Notes: generated from the sequence alone by a model not told the origin. Numbered from the stretch's first letter, positions 25,584 through 34,893 are shown. The stretch: DNA of 64,000 nucleotides from G963665185 sp049723905 (GCF_049723905.1 NZ_JBJKFD010000001.1:806001-870000); one strand, 5' to 3'. Made by a program: numbers and translations.

Positions 25584-26921
25584 ATGTTCATGCTCCATTG
25601 CGATCGGATCTTCCGAGCAGGATATTGCGTAACCCAGAACAAAGACAGAGAGATCATCGAAGATGCCGGTATCGCCCTCTCCGGACATGATATTATGGAT
25701 GTCGGCCCATGGAAAATCATCTCTGCCAAATGGACAGGCAAAGAGTTCAGGGATTTCAGCCACTGCATCGTGATGCCCGGGCTGGTCAACGCACATTGCC
25801 ATGCAGCCATGAGCGTTTTCCGGGGACTGGCAGACGATTTGGAACTCATGGACTGGCTGGCAAACCACATCTGGCCCGTAGAAAAAAAACTATCGCCCCA
25901 TGTTGTTTACACCGGCTCCAAGCTCTCCTGTGCTGAAATGGCCCGATCCGGCACCACTACATTCAGCGATATGTACCTTTATCAACGTCAGGTCTGCGAA
26001 GCTGTCGATGAGGTCGGTCTGCGGGGGCTACTCTCGGAAGGAGTCATTCAATCGCCGACCTTGACATACGACTCAATGGATGAAGGTTGGACTCTTATCC
26101 GCAAGCTCCACCAGGACTACGTCGCGCACCCGCGTATCCAGACCCCAATCATGGCGCACGCGGTATATACGACAACACCCGAGGTATTGCAGGAAAGCTA
26201 CCGGCTGGCCATGGAATTTGGCAGCAAGTGGATGATCCATGCTGCCGAGTCGGAAAGCGAAACAGCTCTGTGTCTCGATAAATACGGCAAGCGTCCCATT
26301 GAGCATCTGGACTCCCTTGGACTGCTTGGTCCCCAAACCGTTCTTTTCCACTGTGTAACTGTTTCAGATCGGGAGATTGAACGAATTGCCGAATCCGGCA
26401 CCAGCGTCGTGCATTGTCCTGAAAGCAATATGAAACTCGGAAACGGATGTGCCCCGGTTCAAAAACTTCTCAATGCCGGAGTCTGCGTGGCCCTAGGAAC
26501 AGATGGTCCAGCCAGCAATAACGATCTGAATATGTTCCGAGAGATGGCCAGCGCCGCCCTGATGCAAAAAGGCTTTACCGGCGACCCAAAGGCTCTGCCA
26601 GCCCAAGACGTTTTGGATATGGCCACCCTGAACGGTGCAAAAGCAATGGGACTGGAAAAGGTTGGACGCCTCGAGCCAGGATTCAAAGCCGATATCATAG
26701 CCCTTGATGTAGAGGCACCGCACTTGATGCCGATGTATTCCCCCGTTTCTCACATCGTCTATGCTGCAAACGGAATGGAAGTTTGTCTGTGCATGGTGGA
26801 TGGAAATATTGTTTATGACCACGGAGCCTATCCGGCTTTTGACAAACATGAATTGTACGCGGAAATTTGCCGAGTCCGCCAATGGATACTCAGTAATTTA
26901 AAGAAATCGATGAAGAACTGA
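25584..26921 (+). CDS. Amidohydrolase, S-adenosylhomocysteine/5-methylthioadenosine deaminase-like
   Basis: A 445-residue amidohydrolase of the MtaD/TrzN/chlorohydrolase group. Zinc motifs are in order: NAHCHAAMSVFRG, a His in MAHAVYTT, MIHAAESESE, and TDGPASNNDLN. The spacing and the AESExE motif are those of the MTA/SAH deaminases that convert SAH to S-inosylhomocysteine. Substrate is inferred by family. Two possible starts (25584 and 25590) share one GAGG; the first is given. It is divergent from the hydrolase/trk unit across 134 bases. Confidence 0.87.
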   Translation: MFMLHCDRIFRAGYCVTQNKDREIIEDAGIALSGHDIMDVGPWKIISAKWTGKEFRDFSHCIVMPGLVNAHCHAAMSVFRGLADDLELMDWLANHIWPVEKKLSPHVVYTGSKLSCAEMARSGTTTFSDMYLYQRQVCEAVDEVGLRGLLSEGVIQSPTLTYDSMDEGWTLIRKLHQDYVAHPRIQTPIMAHAVYTTTPEVLQESYRLAMEFGSKWMIHAAESESETALCLDKYGKRPIEHLDSLGLLGPQTVLFHCVTVSDREIERIAESGTSVVHCPESNMKLGNGCAPVQKLLNAGVCVALGTDGPASNNDLNMFREMASAALMQKGFTGDPKALPAQDVLDMATLNGAKAMGLEKVGRLEPGFKADIIALDVEAPHLMPMYSPVSHIVYAANGMEVCLCMVDGNIVYDHGAYPAFDKHELYAEICRVRQWILSNLKKSMKN

Positions 26922-26976
26922 AACAGTATGATTCCCGAAAGAAGGACAGGACCGAAAAATTATCCCTCTATCGGGC

Positions 26977-27004
26977 TTGACAGGACCGCTTTATTCAATA
27001 ATAA
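26977..27004 (+). promoter_or_regulatory. Sigma70-type promoter for the PxxKW gene
   Basis: TTGACA (26977-26982) and TAATAA (26999-27004) are separated by 16 bases, 66 bases before the start codon. The perfect -35 box suggests good expression. Confidence 0.5.
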
Positions 27005-27069
27005 GACCTCGTTTTCACCTACCGATTGTCATTGAAGCTGCGCACGGCGCGGCAGGGAGGAATTCAAAT

Positions 27070-27354
27070 ATGGCCAAAAAGAAAGTTGCCGCCCTTGAAG
27101 GCGCCAAGATGACGGAACAAGGTCTGCTGTACAACGGTTTCATTATCGAGCCCGTTGTTGAAAAGTGTGACGGCTGTGAACGTGCAGTAGCATTTGAAGA
27201 TGCTAAGTACTGCCCCAGCTACGCACAGCCTGACCGCAAATGGAAGAACGGTGTTTGCAACTTTGCTACGCACGTCCGCGCGGAAGTATCCAAAGACGGC
27301 GAAGTCAAGATCAACCCCCTCAAAGCTTCCAAGCGCGCCGCCCGCGGCCGGTAG
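27070..27354 (+). CDS. PxxKW-family small cysteine-rich protein
   Basis: A 94-residue protein with four cysteines in CDGCERA, AKYCPSY and NGVCNFATH, and the motif PDRKW, which places it in the PxxKW Cys-rich family known mainly from deltaproteobacteria. The cysteines may bind a metal or Fe-S cluster; function is unproven. The basic C-terminal end (KASKRAARGR) could contact nucleic acid. A strong GGAGG precedes the ATG at 27070, a good promoter lies upstream and a perfect terminator downstream, so it is a monocistronic and probably well-expressed gene. Confidence 0.82.
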   Translation: MAKKKVAALEGAKMTEQGLLYNGFIIEPVVEKCDGCERAVAFEDAKYCPSYAQPDRKWKNGVCNFATHVRAEVSKDGEVKINPLKASKRAARGR

Positions 27355-27465
27355 GCCTTTCAGCAGCACGGATTTCCGTGTTGGGGGATCCTCTGCACGA
27401 GAGTATCCTACCCGCTCCGTTATGACTTTTCCGTCATTTCGTCGGGTCCCATGTGTTTTTCCATG

Positions 27466-27500
27466 ACACCGGAGTATGCAAATACTCCGGTGTTTTCGAC
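27466..27500 (+). terminator. Perfect intrinsic terminator
   Basis: ACACCGGAGTAT (27466-27477) and ATACTCCGGTGT (27482-27493) form a perfect 12-bp stem with a GCAA tetraloop, followed by a short T run. It ends the PxxKW transcript before the M20 peptidase gene. Confidence 0.85.
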
Positions 27501-27525
27501 TTTGTAATTTTACAGGAAAAAAATC

Positions 27526-28749
27526 ATGCGCGACGCCATCCACAGGCATATCCAAAGCCAAAAGGACACTGTTATTACTCTGCAACGCGAACTTATCAGC
27601 CGCAATGCAGTCGGTCCTGACAGCGGAGGCCCCGGCGAATCGGAAAAGGCAGAGTATCTCACAGCCTACCTGGAAAAAATGGGTATAACGAACATCCGCC
27701 GTATGAACGCCGTGGATACTCGTGTTCCTTCAGGAGTTCGCCCCAACTTGGCGGCAGTCATTCCGGGGAAAAACCCAGATGTTACGCTCTGGATTATCGG
27801 GCATATGGATGTTGTGCCTGCCGGTGATCCGGCGCTATGGTCGGCAGATCCTTTCACCCTGCGCGTGGACGGCGATACCCTCACGGGACGCGGTGTGGAA
27901 GATAACCATCAGGGGATGGTTTCCGCATTGCTTTTGGCAGGTGCTCTTTCCGAACTCAAAATTGAACCACCGATCAATCTCGGTATGCTTTTCGTTGCAG
28001 ATGAAGAAACTGGCAATACGTTAGGCATCAGGCATGTGCTTGATAATCATGGCGACCTTTTTGGTTCGGAAGATTTTTTTCTGGTACCGGACTCAGGTAA
28101 TGCTGAAGGCGACGAAGTAGAAATCGCCGAAAAAGGCCTGCTCTGGCTCAAGATTACAGTAAAAGGCCGCCAGTGTCATGCTTCTCGGCCAGCCCAAGGA
28201 ACAAACTCCCTTCTGGCCGCCTCGGATCTCATTCTCGGGCTGCGTTCATTGTATGATCGCTTCGACGCCCATGACGCTCTCTTCACGCCGCCCTACTCCA
28301 CGTTTGAATCCACGAAAAAAGAAGCAAATGTGGAAAACATCAACACCATCCCGGGACGCGATGTCTTTTACCTGGATTGCCGAGTACTTCCCCAGTATGA
28401 ACTGGATGAAGTTATCAATGCGGTTATGGATTCGGCTCTTACTGTGCGTGACCGTTACGGTGTGACCGTAGAAGTGGAGACGGTGCAAAGGGAACAGGGC
28501 GGAGTTCCAACTCCAGCCGATAGCCCCGTCGTGAAAAATCTGCAAACAGCCATACGCGAAACCCTGCACGTCGAACCCCGTCTTGTTGGCATAGGGGGCG
28601 GGACAGTGGCGAACCTGCTGCGTCAAAAAGGATACCATGCCGTAGTCTGGTCCCGCATCATGCATAATGCCCACCAGCCTGACGAACAAGGCTCCATTAG
28701 CTTTACCCTCGGAGACGCACAAATATTCGCCTCCGTACTTTTCTCCTGA
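27526..28749 (+). CDS. M20-family metallopeptidase/deacylase
   Basis: A 407-residue di-zinc hydrolase of the ArgE/DapE/CPG2 superfamily. Catalytic-site motifs: GHMDVVPAGD (His and Asp), GRGVEDNHQG (bridging Asp), ADEETGN (Glu pair), VPDSGN and a late His (IMHNAHQPDE). A lid domain lies between. Exact substrate unknown; the family removes acyl groups or splits dipeptides. It is 32 bases downstream of a terminator and 22 bases upstream of mnmG, so it probably shares a transcript with mnmG. Confidence 0.85.
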   Translation: MRDAIHRHIQSQKDTVITLQRELISRNAVGPDSGGPGESEKAEYLTAYLEKMGITNIRRMNAVDTRVPSGVRPNLAAVIPGKNPDVTLWIIGHMDVVPAGDPALWSADPFTLRVDGDTLTGRGVEDNHQGMVSALLLAGALSELKIEPPINLGMLFVADEETGNTLGIRHVLDNHGDLFGSEDFFLVPDSGNAEGDEVEIAEKGLLWLKITVKGRQCHASRPAQGTNSLLAASDLILGLRSLYDRFDAHDALFTPPYSTFESTKKEANVENINTIPGRDVFYLDCRVLPQYELDEVINAVMDSALTVRDRYGVTVEVETVQREQGGVPTPADSPVVKNLQTAIRETLHVEPRLVGIGGGTVANLLRQKGYHAVVWSRIMHNAHQPDEQGSISFTLGDAQIFASVLFS

Positions 28750-28771
28750 ACGAATTTCTCTGGAGGGGCAG

Positions 28772-30652
28772 ATGAAGCCCGCACAACCAAAAATTTTCGA
28801 TGCCATTATCGTTGGAGCAGGCCATGCCGGTTGCGAAGCTGCCATGGCCTCTGCTCGAATGGGACTTACCACCCTGCTGCTGACAATTAATGCAGACCAC
28901 ATAGGGCACCTGTCCTGCAATCCAGCCATCGGAGGCCTTGCCAAAGGGCACATGGTCCGTGAAATCGATGCCATGGGCGGCTACATTGGTGTCTGGGCTG
29001 ATGAGGCAGGCATCCAATTCCGCACCTTGAATACTCGCAAGGGACCGGCTGTACAGGCAACTCGCGCCCAAATGGACCGCACAAGGTACATGGCGGCAGT
29101 CAAACGCGACATTTTCGCTCAGAAAAATCTCTGGGTACGCCAGGATATGGCCCAGTCCATTCTTGTGGAAAACAAGCGGGCTGCAGGCGTAACCACCCAA
29201 ATAGGGGAGACTTTCCGATCCCGCAGTGTACTCCTGACCACAGGAACATTCATGCGGGGGCTGCTCCACATAGGACTTAATAATTTCCCGGGCGGACGGC
29301 TCGGGGACCCTGCGGCCGTAGGGCTGTCTGCAAGTCTGGAAGAGATAGGGCTGGAACTTGGACGTCTCAAAACAGGAACCACCCCGCGTCTGCTTTCCGA
29401 AAGCATTGACTACGCATCGATGGAAAAACAGCCCGGAGACAATCCTCCTCCGCTTTTCAGCTTTCGGAGCCCCGGCAACAACCTGCCCCAGCTTCCCTGC
29501 TATATAACCTGGACCAATGAGAAGACTCACGAAGTCATCAGGGAAGGTTTTGACAGGTCCCCCATGTTTACCGGGGTGATAAAAGGAACTGGAGCCCGCT
29601 ACTGTCCTTCCATTGAGGACAAAGTGGCCCGTTTCCCTGATAAGGACCGCCATCAGCTTTTCATTGAACCCGAAGGGCTGGACAGCCATGAGGTATATCC
29701 CAACGGCATTCCCACCAGCCTTCCTCTGGACATCCAGAAAAGACTTCTTGCCACAGTGCCCGGACTGGAAAATGCACAAATAGTTCGGCCTGGATACGCC
29801 ATTGAGTATGACTTTGTTCCACCCACCCAGCTCCGCCCGACTCTCGAGACAAAACAGCTCCCCGGTTTATACTGTGCCGGGCAGATCAATGGAACGTCAG
29901 GGTATGAAGAAGCCGCAGCCCAAGGATTGTGGGCCGCCTGTAACATGGGTTGCGCCCTTCGCGGATTGCCTCCTTTTCTCCTGTCACGCGACCAGGCCTA
30001 CATGGCAGTACTTGTGGATGATCTGGTCACGAAAGGTACCCGCGAACCATATCGCATGTTTACCTCCCGAGCTGAACACCGTTTGCTGCTTCGGGAAGGA
30101 AATGCCGACCTTAGGCTAACATCGAAAGCACGCGATCTTGATTTGGTGGGGGACATCCAGTGGCGCCTTTTTTCTGAAAAAAAAGAGCGTCTCGACAGCC
30201 TGCTGGAAATGCTCGAGCAGACAATAATACGCCCCAACAGCGGAACAAACGAAAAACTTTCTGCCTTGGGTGCGACACCACCATCCAAGGCTGTTCCGTT
30301 ATCCGTCATCCTCCGCCAACCAGAGCTGAACATCGAAGACCTTGCCGCACTCCAGCCTTGCATAATGGATTTCGACGAGCAGGTTCGTCGAGAAGCTGAA
30401 ACCGAAGCGAAATACTCTGGCTATCTGAAACGCCAGCAGGAACTGGTGTTGCGCTCCAAAAACCTGGAATCGACACATCTTCCCGAAAATATTTCCTATC
30501 CTGAAGTCGCGGGGCTCTCCAAGGAAGTAGTGGAAAAACTCAATAATGTTCGGCCACTGACGTTGGGACAGGCAGGGAGAATTTCTGGAGTTACTCCAGC
30601 AGCTCTGACTTGCCTTGAAATCCATCTCAAAAAACTCGGCGTAGCTGGCTAG
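28772..30652 (+). CDS. mnmG: tRNA uridine-5-carboxymethylaminomethyl modification enzyme MnmG (GidA)
   Basis: A 626-residue FAD protein which, with MnmE, makes cmnm5U34 in tRNAs. The ATG at 28772 follows GGAGGGG. The FAD fingerprint is IVGAGHAGCEAA; further signatures are GGLAKGHMVREIDAMGG, TGTFMRGLLHIG, GRLKTGTTPRL and YCAGQINGTSGYEEAAAQG, with the C-terminal helical domain (TLGQAGRISGVTPAAL). Length is normal. MnmE is not in the window. Confidence 0.95.
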   Translation: MKPAQPKIFDAIIVGAGHAGCEAAMASARMGLTTLLLTINADHIGHLSCNPAIGGLAKGHMVREIDAMGGYIGVWADEAGIQFRTLNTRKGPAVQATRAQMDRTRYMAAVKRDIFAQKNLWVRQDMAQSILVENKRAAGVTTQIGETFRSRSVLLTTGTFMRGLLHIGLNNFPGGRLGDPAAVGLSASLEEIGLELGRLKTGTTPRLLSESIDYASMEKQPGDNPPPLFSFRSPGNNLPQLPCYITWTNEKTHEVIREGFDRSPMFTGVIKGTGARYCPSIEDKVARFPDKDRHQLFIEPEGLDSHEVYPNGIPTSLPLDIQKRLLATVPGLENAQIVRPGYAIEYDFVPPTQLRPTLETKQLPGLYCAGQINGTSGYEEAAAQGLWAACNMGCALRGLPPFLLSRDQAYMAVLVDDLVTKGTREPYRMFTSRAEHRLLLREGNADLRLTSKARDLDLVGDIQWRLFSEKKERLDSLLEMLEQTIIRPNSGTNEKLSALGATPPSKAVPLSVILRQPELNIEDLAALQPCIMDFDEQVRREAETEAKYSGYLKRQQELVLRSKNLESTHLPENISYPEVAGLSKEVVEKLNNVRPLTLGQAGRISGVTPAALTCLEIHLKKLGVAG

Positions 30653-30725
30653 AAAACCATTGTTATGCGTCGAGACAAATTCGTCCTCCCCCCTTTCTGT
30701 CTGAAGAAAAAGTCGCTATTATTGG

Positions 30726-31577
30726 GTGATGGATTACTCGACGCCCTCAAGTGTTAGCGGCGCTATGCCCAAAGAACATGTTCCATCCGTGCTCGGTCCG
30801 GTACAAAAGCTGGGAGCCTTTGCGCTACAGCGCCATAAAGCTTTTGTAGGGATGGCGACAATCCTCATTTCCAGTCTGAGACAGCTTTTCAACTTTTCTT
30901 TTTTCAATCCGGCAGTACGAAGCGTTTTCCTTCGTCAAGTTCAGTTGACCGCACTCCACGCCCTTCCCGCGGTCATTGTGGTAGGGCTCATTGTCGGCAT
31001 TGTTACGGTCCATGCCATTTTGAGCATCATGCTGGATGTTATCGGTGCTTATGATACCTTGGGGCAATGGCTTTGCCGGATCATGTTCGAAGAAGTAGCC
31101 CCGCTTCTTTCGGTGCTCATTATCCTTTTGCGCAGCGGCACAGCCACCATTACCGACCTCGGTCTGATGAAAATATACAATGAACTTGAAACATTGAGTA
31201 TTTTCGGAATTCGTTCAGACCGCTACATTTACCTTCCCCGTATCATTGCATTCGGAATGGCCGGCCCTTGCCTGACGTTCATATTCAGCCTCGTCGCCCT
31301 GCTCGGCAGTTTTCTTATCGTCGGCTATTTTCACAACATCACATTCAGTCGCTATGTGGATCTGCTCAATATGGGGATCATACCACGCCACATCGTCGTT
31401 GCCTTTTTCAAGCCCTTGCTTATGTCCGTGGCTATAGTTGTGGTTGCCATGCAGCGGGGGATCTCCGTAGAGAGAAGCATATCCTCCATTCCCAAGGCCC
31501 TTTCAGGGGGCATGATGCTATCGGTTGGGTTGATCATTCTCATAGAAATCTGTTTCGGCGTATTCTTATCCATATGA
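30726..31577 (+). CDS. mlaE: MlaE-family ABC transporter permease (phospholipid transport)
   Basis: A 283-residue membrane protein of the MlaE/TTG2B/YrbE permease family, with about five membrane helices in residues 75-283 and the family region RQVQLTALHALPAVIVVGLIVG-type start (given in part), GLMKIYNELETLSIFGIRSD and ARIIAFGMAGP-like YLPRIIAFGMAGP. Start is a GTG at 30726, with an ATG three bases later. It is first in a unit with an ATPase-like protein, an MCE protein and a lipoprotein, consistent with lipid traffic between the two membranes. The stop overlaps the next start (ATGA). Confidence 0.88.
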   Translation: MMDYSTPSSVSGAMPKEHVPSVLGPVQKLGAFALQRHKAFVGMATILISSLRQLFNFSFFNPAVRSVFLRQVQLTALHALPAVIVVGLIVGIVTVHAILSIMLDVIGAYDTLGQWLCRIMFEEVAPLLSVLIILLRSGTATITDLGLMKIYNELETLSIFGIRSDRYIYLPRIIAFGMAGPCLTFIFSLVALLGSFLIVGYFHNITFSRYVDLLNMGIIPRHIVVAFFKPLLMSVAIVVVAMQRGISVERSISSIPKALSGGMMLSVGLIILIEICFGVFLSI

Positions 31578-32110
31578 GTATGAATCTGTCATACTGGCTC
31601 AACCTACGGGAGAACCTGCTTTTGCAGGCCAACAACCGCACGGAGATGACCCAATTTCTTGAGCTGGTGGCCCAATTCCATTACCAGATTGGTATGGTCA
31701 GCGATTCTTTTCCGCTTCTTGCCAGCTTGAGTGTGCTGGAAAACATTACGCTGATGAACATGTACCACCAAAAAAAATCAGCTACCGGGGCATACAAAAC
31801 CCTGGAAAAGGATATCACTGCATTGGGCATGCAGAACAAACTCCACCTGCACCGAGAAAATATGGCACGCGAGGACATTCTGAAAACTTATGTTTTGCGG
31901 TGCGTGGCTAAAAACAATATTATTATTCTGTTGAACACCCCGCGCCTGACGGACGTGAGTCTGGTCCAAAAATGTTTGGACGACATTGAAAAAAAGATCA
32001 GATTGTGGGTTCTTTGTCTTGAGGACGACTCCATAGCCTATAAAAACCTCAACCTACGGACCATCCCACTGGTAGCGAGCACGCATGCTTTCGGATACGA
32101 CCAAACTTGA
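31574..32110 (+). CDS. ABC-ATPase-like protein lacking Walker A, signature and Walker B residues
   Basis: A 178-residue protein in the place where MlaF (the ATPase) is expected. It keeps recognisable ABC landmarks: IGMVSDSFPLLASLSVLENITL aligns by eye with the Q-loop region (the piece FPLLASLSVLENI is closest), and VLRCVAKNNIIILLNTP with the stretch after the LSGGQ motif up to Walker B. But there is no P-loop at the N-terminus, the signature is replaced by REDILKT, and the Walker B pair DE is NT. It therefore should not hydrolyse ATP. It overlaps mlaE by 4 bases and mlaD by 26. It could be a non-catalytic partner; a true ATPase may be encoded elsewhere. Confidence 0.65.
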   Translation: MSMNLSYWLNLRENLLLQANNRTEMTQFLELVAQFHYQIGMVSDSFPLLASLSVLENITLMNMYHQKKSATGAYKTLEKDITALGMQNKLHLHRENMAREDILKTYVLRCVAKNNIIILLNTPRLTDVSLVQKCLDDIEKKIRLWVLCLEDDSIAYKNLNLRTIPLVASTHAFGYDQT

Positions 32111-33065
32111 AATCAAGGTGGGAAGCTTTCTCATTGGTGTACTGCTGCTGGCGGTGGCCCTTCTGGTGTATATAGGCATCAAAAAGGACCTGTTTGCGGA
32201 ACGCGCCGTTTACTACGTTGTCAGCAAAACTGGAGAGGGTATTGAGCCAGGCATTGGCGTTAAGCTCAAGGGGTTTAAAATTGGACAAGTTCGTAATGTC
32301 GTTCTGGAAGATATCGATACGGTTCGTTCCGAAATAGAAATCCTCAAGCGGTACATGAAATGGTTCAAGCGAAACTGCAAAATTTCCTTGGAAAGACCTA
32401 TCATTGGCGGGGCTTTTTTCAAACTGACTCCAGGCTCCCAAGATTCCCCAGTGCTCTCCCAAGGCACGACCATTGCTCTTGAGGACATTCCGAACCTCCA
32501 GGAAGAACTGCAAAAACAAGCAAAGGCCATGTTGGCCGAAGTACAGCAGGTCGTCATCAACGCCCGTATCATTTCTGATCGAATTGCTGACCAAAACGGG
32601 ACAGTTCAGAACATCTTGCGCAACATGGATGAAATAAGTACACGTCTCGCCTCCTCGCAAGGCATGCTGACCTACCTGACCAAAGCCGAACCGGTGCAGC
32701 GCATTGATGCAATCCTGGCCAATACGGAAAAGACCACCGCCGGACTTAATGATATGGTCCATAACGCCGATGCCCGCATCGTAGGCCTTGAGCCCATTCA
32801 AGAGGAAATCCACAACCTCATGCTCGACGTCCGGACTTTGGTACAGGAATACCAGGGACTTCGTGAATCTTTTGAACCGATCATATCCAACGTGGACGCA
32901 ATTACTGGTGAAGTACGCGATGCTACGCAAAATTTATCCGGTCTGCGCGCCCAAGGTGAATATTCTCTACGTCTGGGAACGGAACTCATGCAAAGGCTCA
33001 AGGAAACTTGGCCCCTTGCCCGAGGCACGGATTCGGAAACTCCCCCCATGCACCCGTTGCCATAA
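32085..33065 (+). CDS. mlaD: MCE-family (MlaD-like) lipid-binding protein
   Basis: A 326-residue protein with a short cytoplasmic start, one N-terminal transmembrane helix (SFLIGVLLLAVALLVYIGI) and a periplasmic MCE domain (about residues 40-120: GIEPGIGVKLKGFKIGQV). The remainder is a long predicted helix or coiled coil. MCE proteins bind lipids and form hexameric conduits for inter-membrane phospholipid transport, here with the MlaE permease encoded upstream. The start overlaps the ATPase-like gene by 26 bases. Confidence 0.88.
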   Translation: MLSDTTKLEIKVGSFLIGVLLLAVALLVYIGIKKDLFAERAVYYVVSKTGEGIEPGIGVKLKGFKIGQVRNVVLEDIDTVRSEIEILKRYMKWFKRNCKISLERPIIGGAFFKLTPGSQDSPVLSQGTTIALEDIPNLQEELQKQAKAMLAEVQQVVINARIISDRIADQNGTVQNILRNMDEISTRLASSQGMLTYLTKAEPVQRIDAILANTEKTTAGLNDMVHNADARIVGLEPIQEEIHNLMLDVRTLVQEYQGLRESFEPIISNVDAITGEVRDATQNLSGLRAQGEYSLRLGTELMQRLKETWPLARGTDSETPPMHPLP

Positions 33066-33077
33066 GGACATACAACT

Positions 33078-33788
33078 ATGCGTTACTGCTATTGGCATAT
33101 CCGTTTACTCTGCTTGACCATATTGCTTTCTGCCGGGCTTACGGCTTGTGTGGGCAAAGGGAAGGATACCGTCTACCCCCCACCAGAAAACTTGGCACTT
33201 GCCCCTGTCCAACGGCAGGAATTCGTTGATTTTTTTCTTCAAGGAAGATGGTGCCAAGCAAAGGCTCTTTTTGAGCAGAGCGTCGAAAACTATCTCCGGC
33301 AGGATGATTTCTGCAGGTCCGCCTACAATTTTTATCTTTTGTATAAAATAAAAGGGTATATCGGAATTAATGCCCCCGAGGATCTGGCCGAGGCCAAACG
33401 GCTTGCCAAGCTTACAGAGAGCTGTACTTCCGTCCCTGTCGCCACATCTTCCGCACCTACCCCCAAAGATGTTGAATACACAGCCCTTCTCGACTCCAAG
33501 CAATTCACACAACTTCTCGGGTTGCTGAAGAAAGACAAGGATCCATTGTACGCGTCAGTTTATGCCAGAAAAATTGCCATTCAAGCCCAAAGAGACACGA
33601 CATATGATGTTGCTTCCACGGCCCTCTCTTTCGCAAAACAGCTGGATGCACAACAAGGATGGATCGTATTTCTTGTTGAAGATTGGAAGCTACTTTCCAA
33701 GTTGGCCTCGAATGATGTAGCTCGCAAGAGAATAGACCAAAGAATCAAAATCCTGCAGAATCTCATACACCCTTGCGTCGGCCAATAA
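33078..33788 (+). CDS. Lipoprotein of unknown function, Mla operon
   Basis: A 236-residue lipoprotein: a signal peptide with lipobox LTAC (Cys at about 24), then a mainly helical region with three Cys (WCQAKALF, DDFCRSAYN, ESCTS) and a tetratricopeptide-like feel (AKALFEQSVENYLRQDD). It starts 12 bases after mlaD and ends the operon. In other bacteria the Mla unit contains a lipoprotein or periplasmic carrier, but this protein does not look like MlaA, MlaB or MlaC. Function unknown; outer-membrane or periplasmic placement is inferred from the lipobox. Confidence 0.75.
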   Translation: MRYCYWHIRLLCLTILLSAGLTACVGKGKDTVYPPPENLALAPVQRQEFVDFFLQGRWCQAKALFEQSVENYLRQDDFCRSAYNFYLLYKIKGYIGINAPEDLAEAKRLAKLTESCTSVPVATSSAPTPKDVEYTALLDSKQFTQLLGLLKKDKDPLYASVYARKIAIQAQRDTTYDVASTALSFAKQLDAQQGWIVFLVEDWKLLSKLASNDVARKRIDQRIKILQNLIHPCVGQ

Positions 33789-33837
33789 GTTGCCGTACGT
33801 CAGCTCCCAACTACATAATATTCCAGGATGATAAAAA

Positions 33838-34893
33838 GTGGATAGACAATTTCTAGAAACCTTCAAGAATACTTTTTTCAACTATTCGTTTTCTTCGGAT
33901 GCCGCTCTCTTTCTGCTGGGCCTGCTTTTATTCTTACTGACGGCAGTCCTTGCTGGGGTGTTGTTCAACAAGTTCTTCCGCCACAAGGAAAGCAGACTTC
34001 CGACCAATTTGATCGTCGACCGCCAGCGTATTGATAAAATACTGAATAATGCTCTGCAAGAACGAGCAAAGCTGGAACTTCGCTTCGCCCATGAGGATCC
34101 CGCCGGCGGACGCTTCATTAGTGGTGCCTTCGTTGAAATCGGCAAAGAGGCTGTGGTCCTGGAACTTTCAGATTTAGTCGACGTCTCAAGTTCATGGATT
34201 GGAAGGAAGATCGAAGCATTTTTCAAAGTATCTTCTCCTCGGGCCGGGCGCAAAAAAAGCAAACATAAAGGCGCCACTTTTTTTACCTTCACAGTGGAAA
34301 TTTTAGGGATAAAAAAGACATCCGAGGAATACGTCGCAGTAACTGTGGCTTTTCCTCACTCCATTGAAGCAAAACAGAAAAGAACCCATCTGCGTCTGGA
34401 CCCTCCCAGTTCCCTCATCTATGGAGTGAACTTATGGAAGGAAAGTCGAACAGCCATGGGCAAGGTTAACTCCAATATTTCCACATGGGAGGCTCCACTT
34501 CTTGTCATGGACCAGGATGTACGGGACACAATGACCCTGCAAAATATTTCCGCAGGTGGCATACGACTGGAAATCCAGCCAGGATGGCAAAAAGAAGACA
34601 CGGATATTTTTGAGCTGGGCAAGCGTTTTATCGTTCGTCTGGACTTGTTCAACCCCACCGAGAACAATGTGGACCGTCACTATCTTTATACGGTTGTTCG
34701 CAATAAATACGAAGATTTCACCACGCACAAGTTGGAGGTGGGTCTGAAATTTCTGGCGACCGGCTATCCAAGTGCTGAGGATCCTGACATTTTGCACTGG
34801 GAGGTTGCAAAAGGTGAAAATGGTGTCGAAACCATTGACAACTGGGTGTTCAAAAGGCACTTGGAACTCTATAGGAATACAGGGATGGCATGA
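33838..34893 (+). CDS. Membrane-anchored PilZ-domain protein (YcgR-like)
   Basis: A 351-residue protein starting at a GTG with AGGA upstream. A transmembrane helix lies at residues 23-43 (LFLLGLLLFLLTAVLAGVLF), then a YcgR-N-like domain, then a PilZ domain. The c-di-GMP motifs are only partly canonical: KRTHLRL resembles RxxxR but with Lys/His replacing one Arg, and NISAGGIRL matches (D/N)xSxxG. Binding of c-di-GMP is likely but not certain. GGDEF and HD-GYP genes elsewhere in the window provide c-di-GMP turnover. No operon partner is evident; 34894-35087 holds no gene. Confidence 0.8.
   Translation: MDRQFLETFKNTFFNYSFSSDAALFLLGLLLFLLTAVLAGVLFNKFFRHKESRLPTNLIVDRQRIDKILNNALQERAKLELRFAHEDPAGGRFISGAFVEIGKEAVVLELSDLVDVSSSWIGRKIEAFFKVSSPRAGRKKSKHKGATFFTFTVEILGIKKTSEEYVAVTVAFPHSIEAKQKRTHLRLDPPSSLIYGVNLWKESRTAMGKVNSNISTWEAPLLVMDQDVRDTMTLQNISAGGIRLEIQPGWQKEDTDIFELGKRFIVRLDLFNPTENNVDRHYLYTVVRNKYEDFTTHKLEVGLKFLATGYPSAEDPDILHWEVAKGENGVETIDNWVFKRHLELYRNTGMA

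Noticed and set aside
28703..29779. Minus-strand ORF of 358 residues opposite mnmG
   Set aside because: Antisense shadow of mnmG with no motif or ribosome site.
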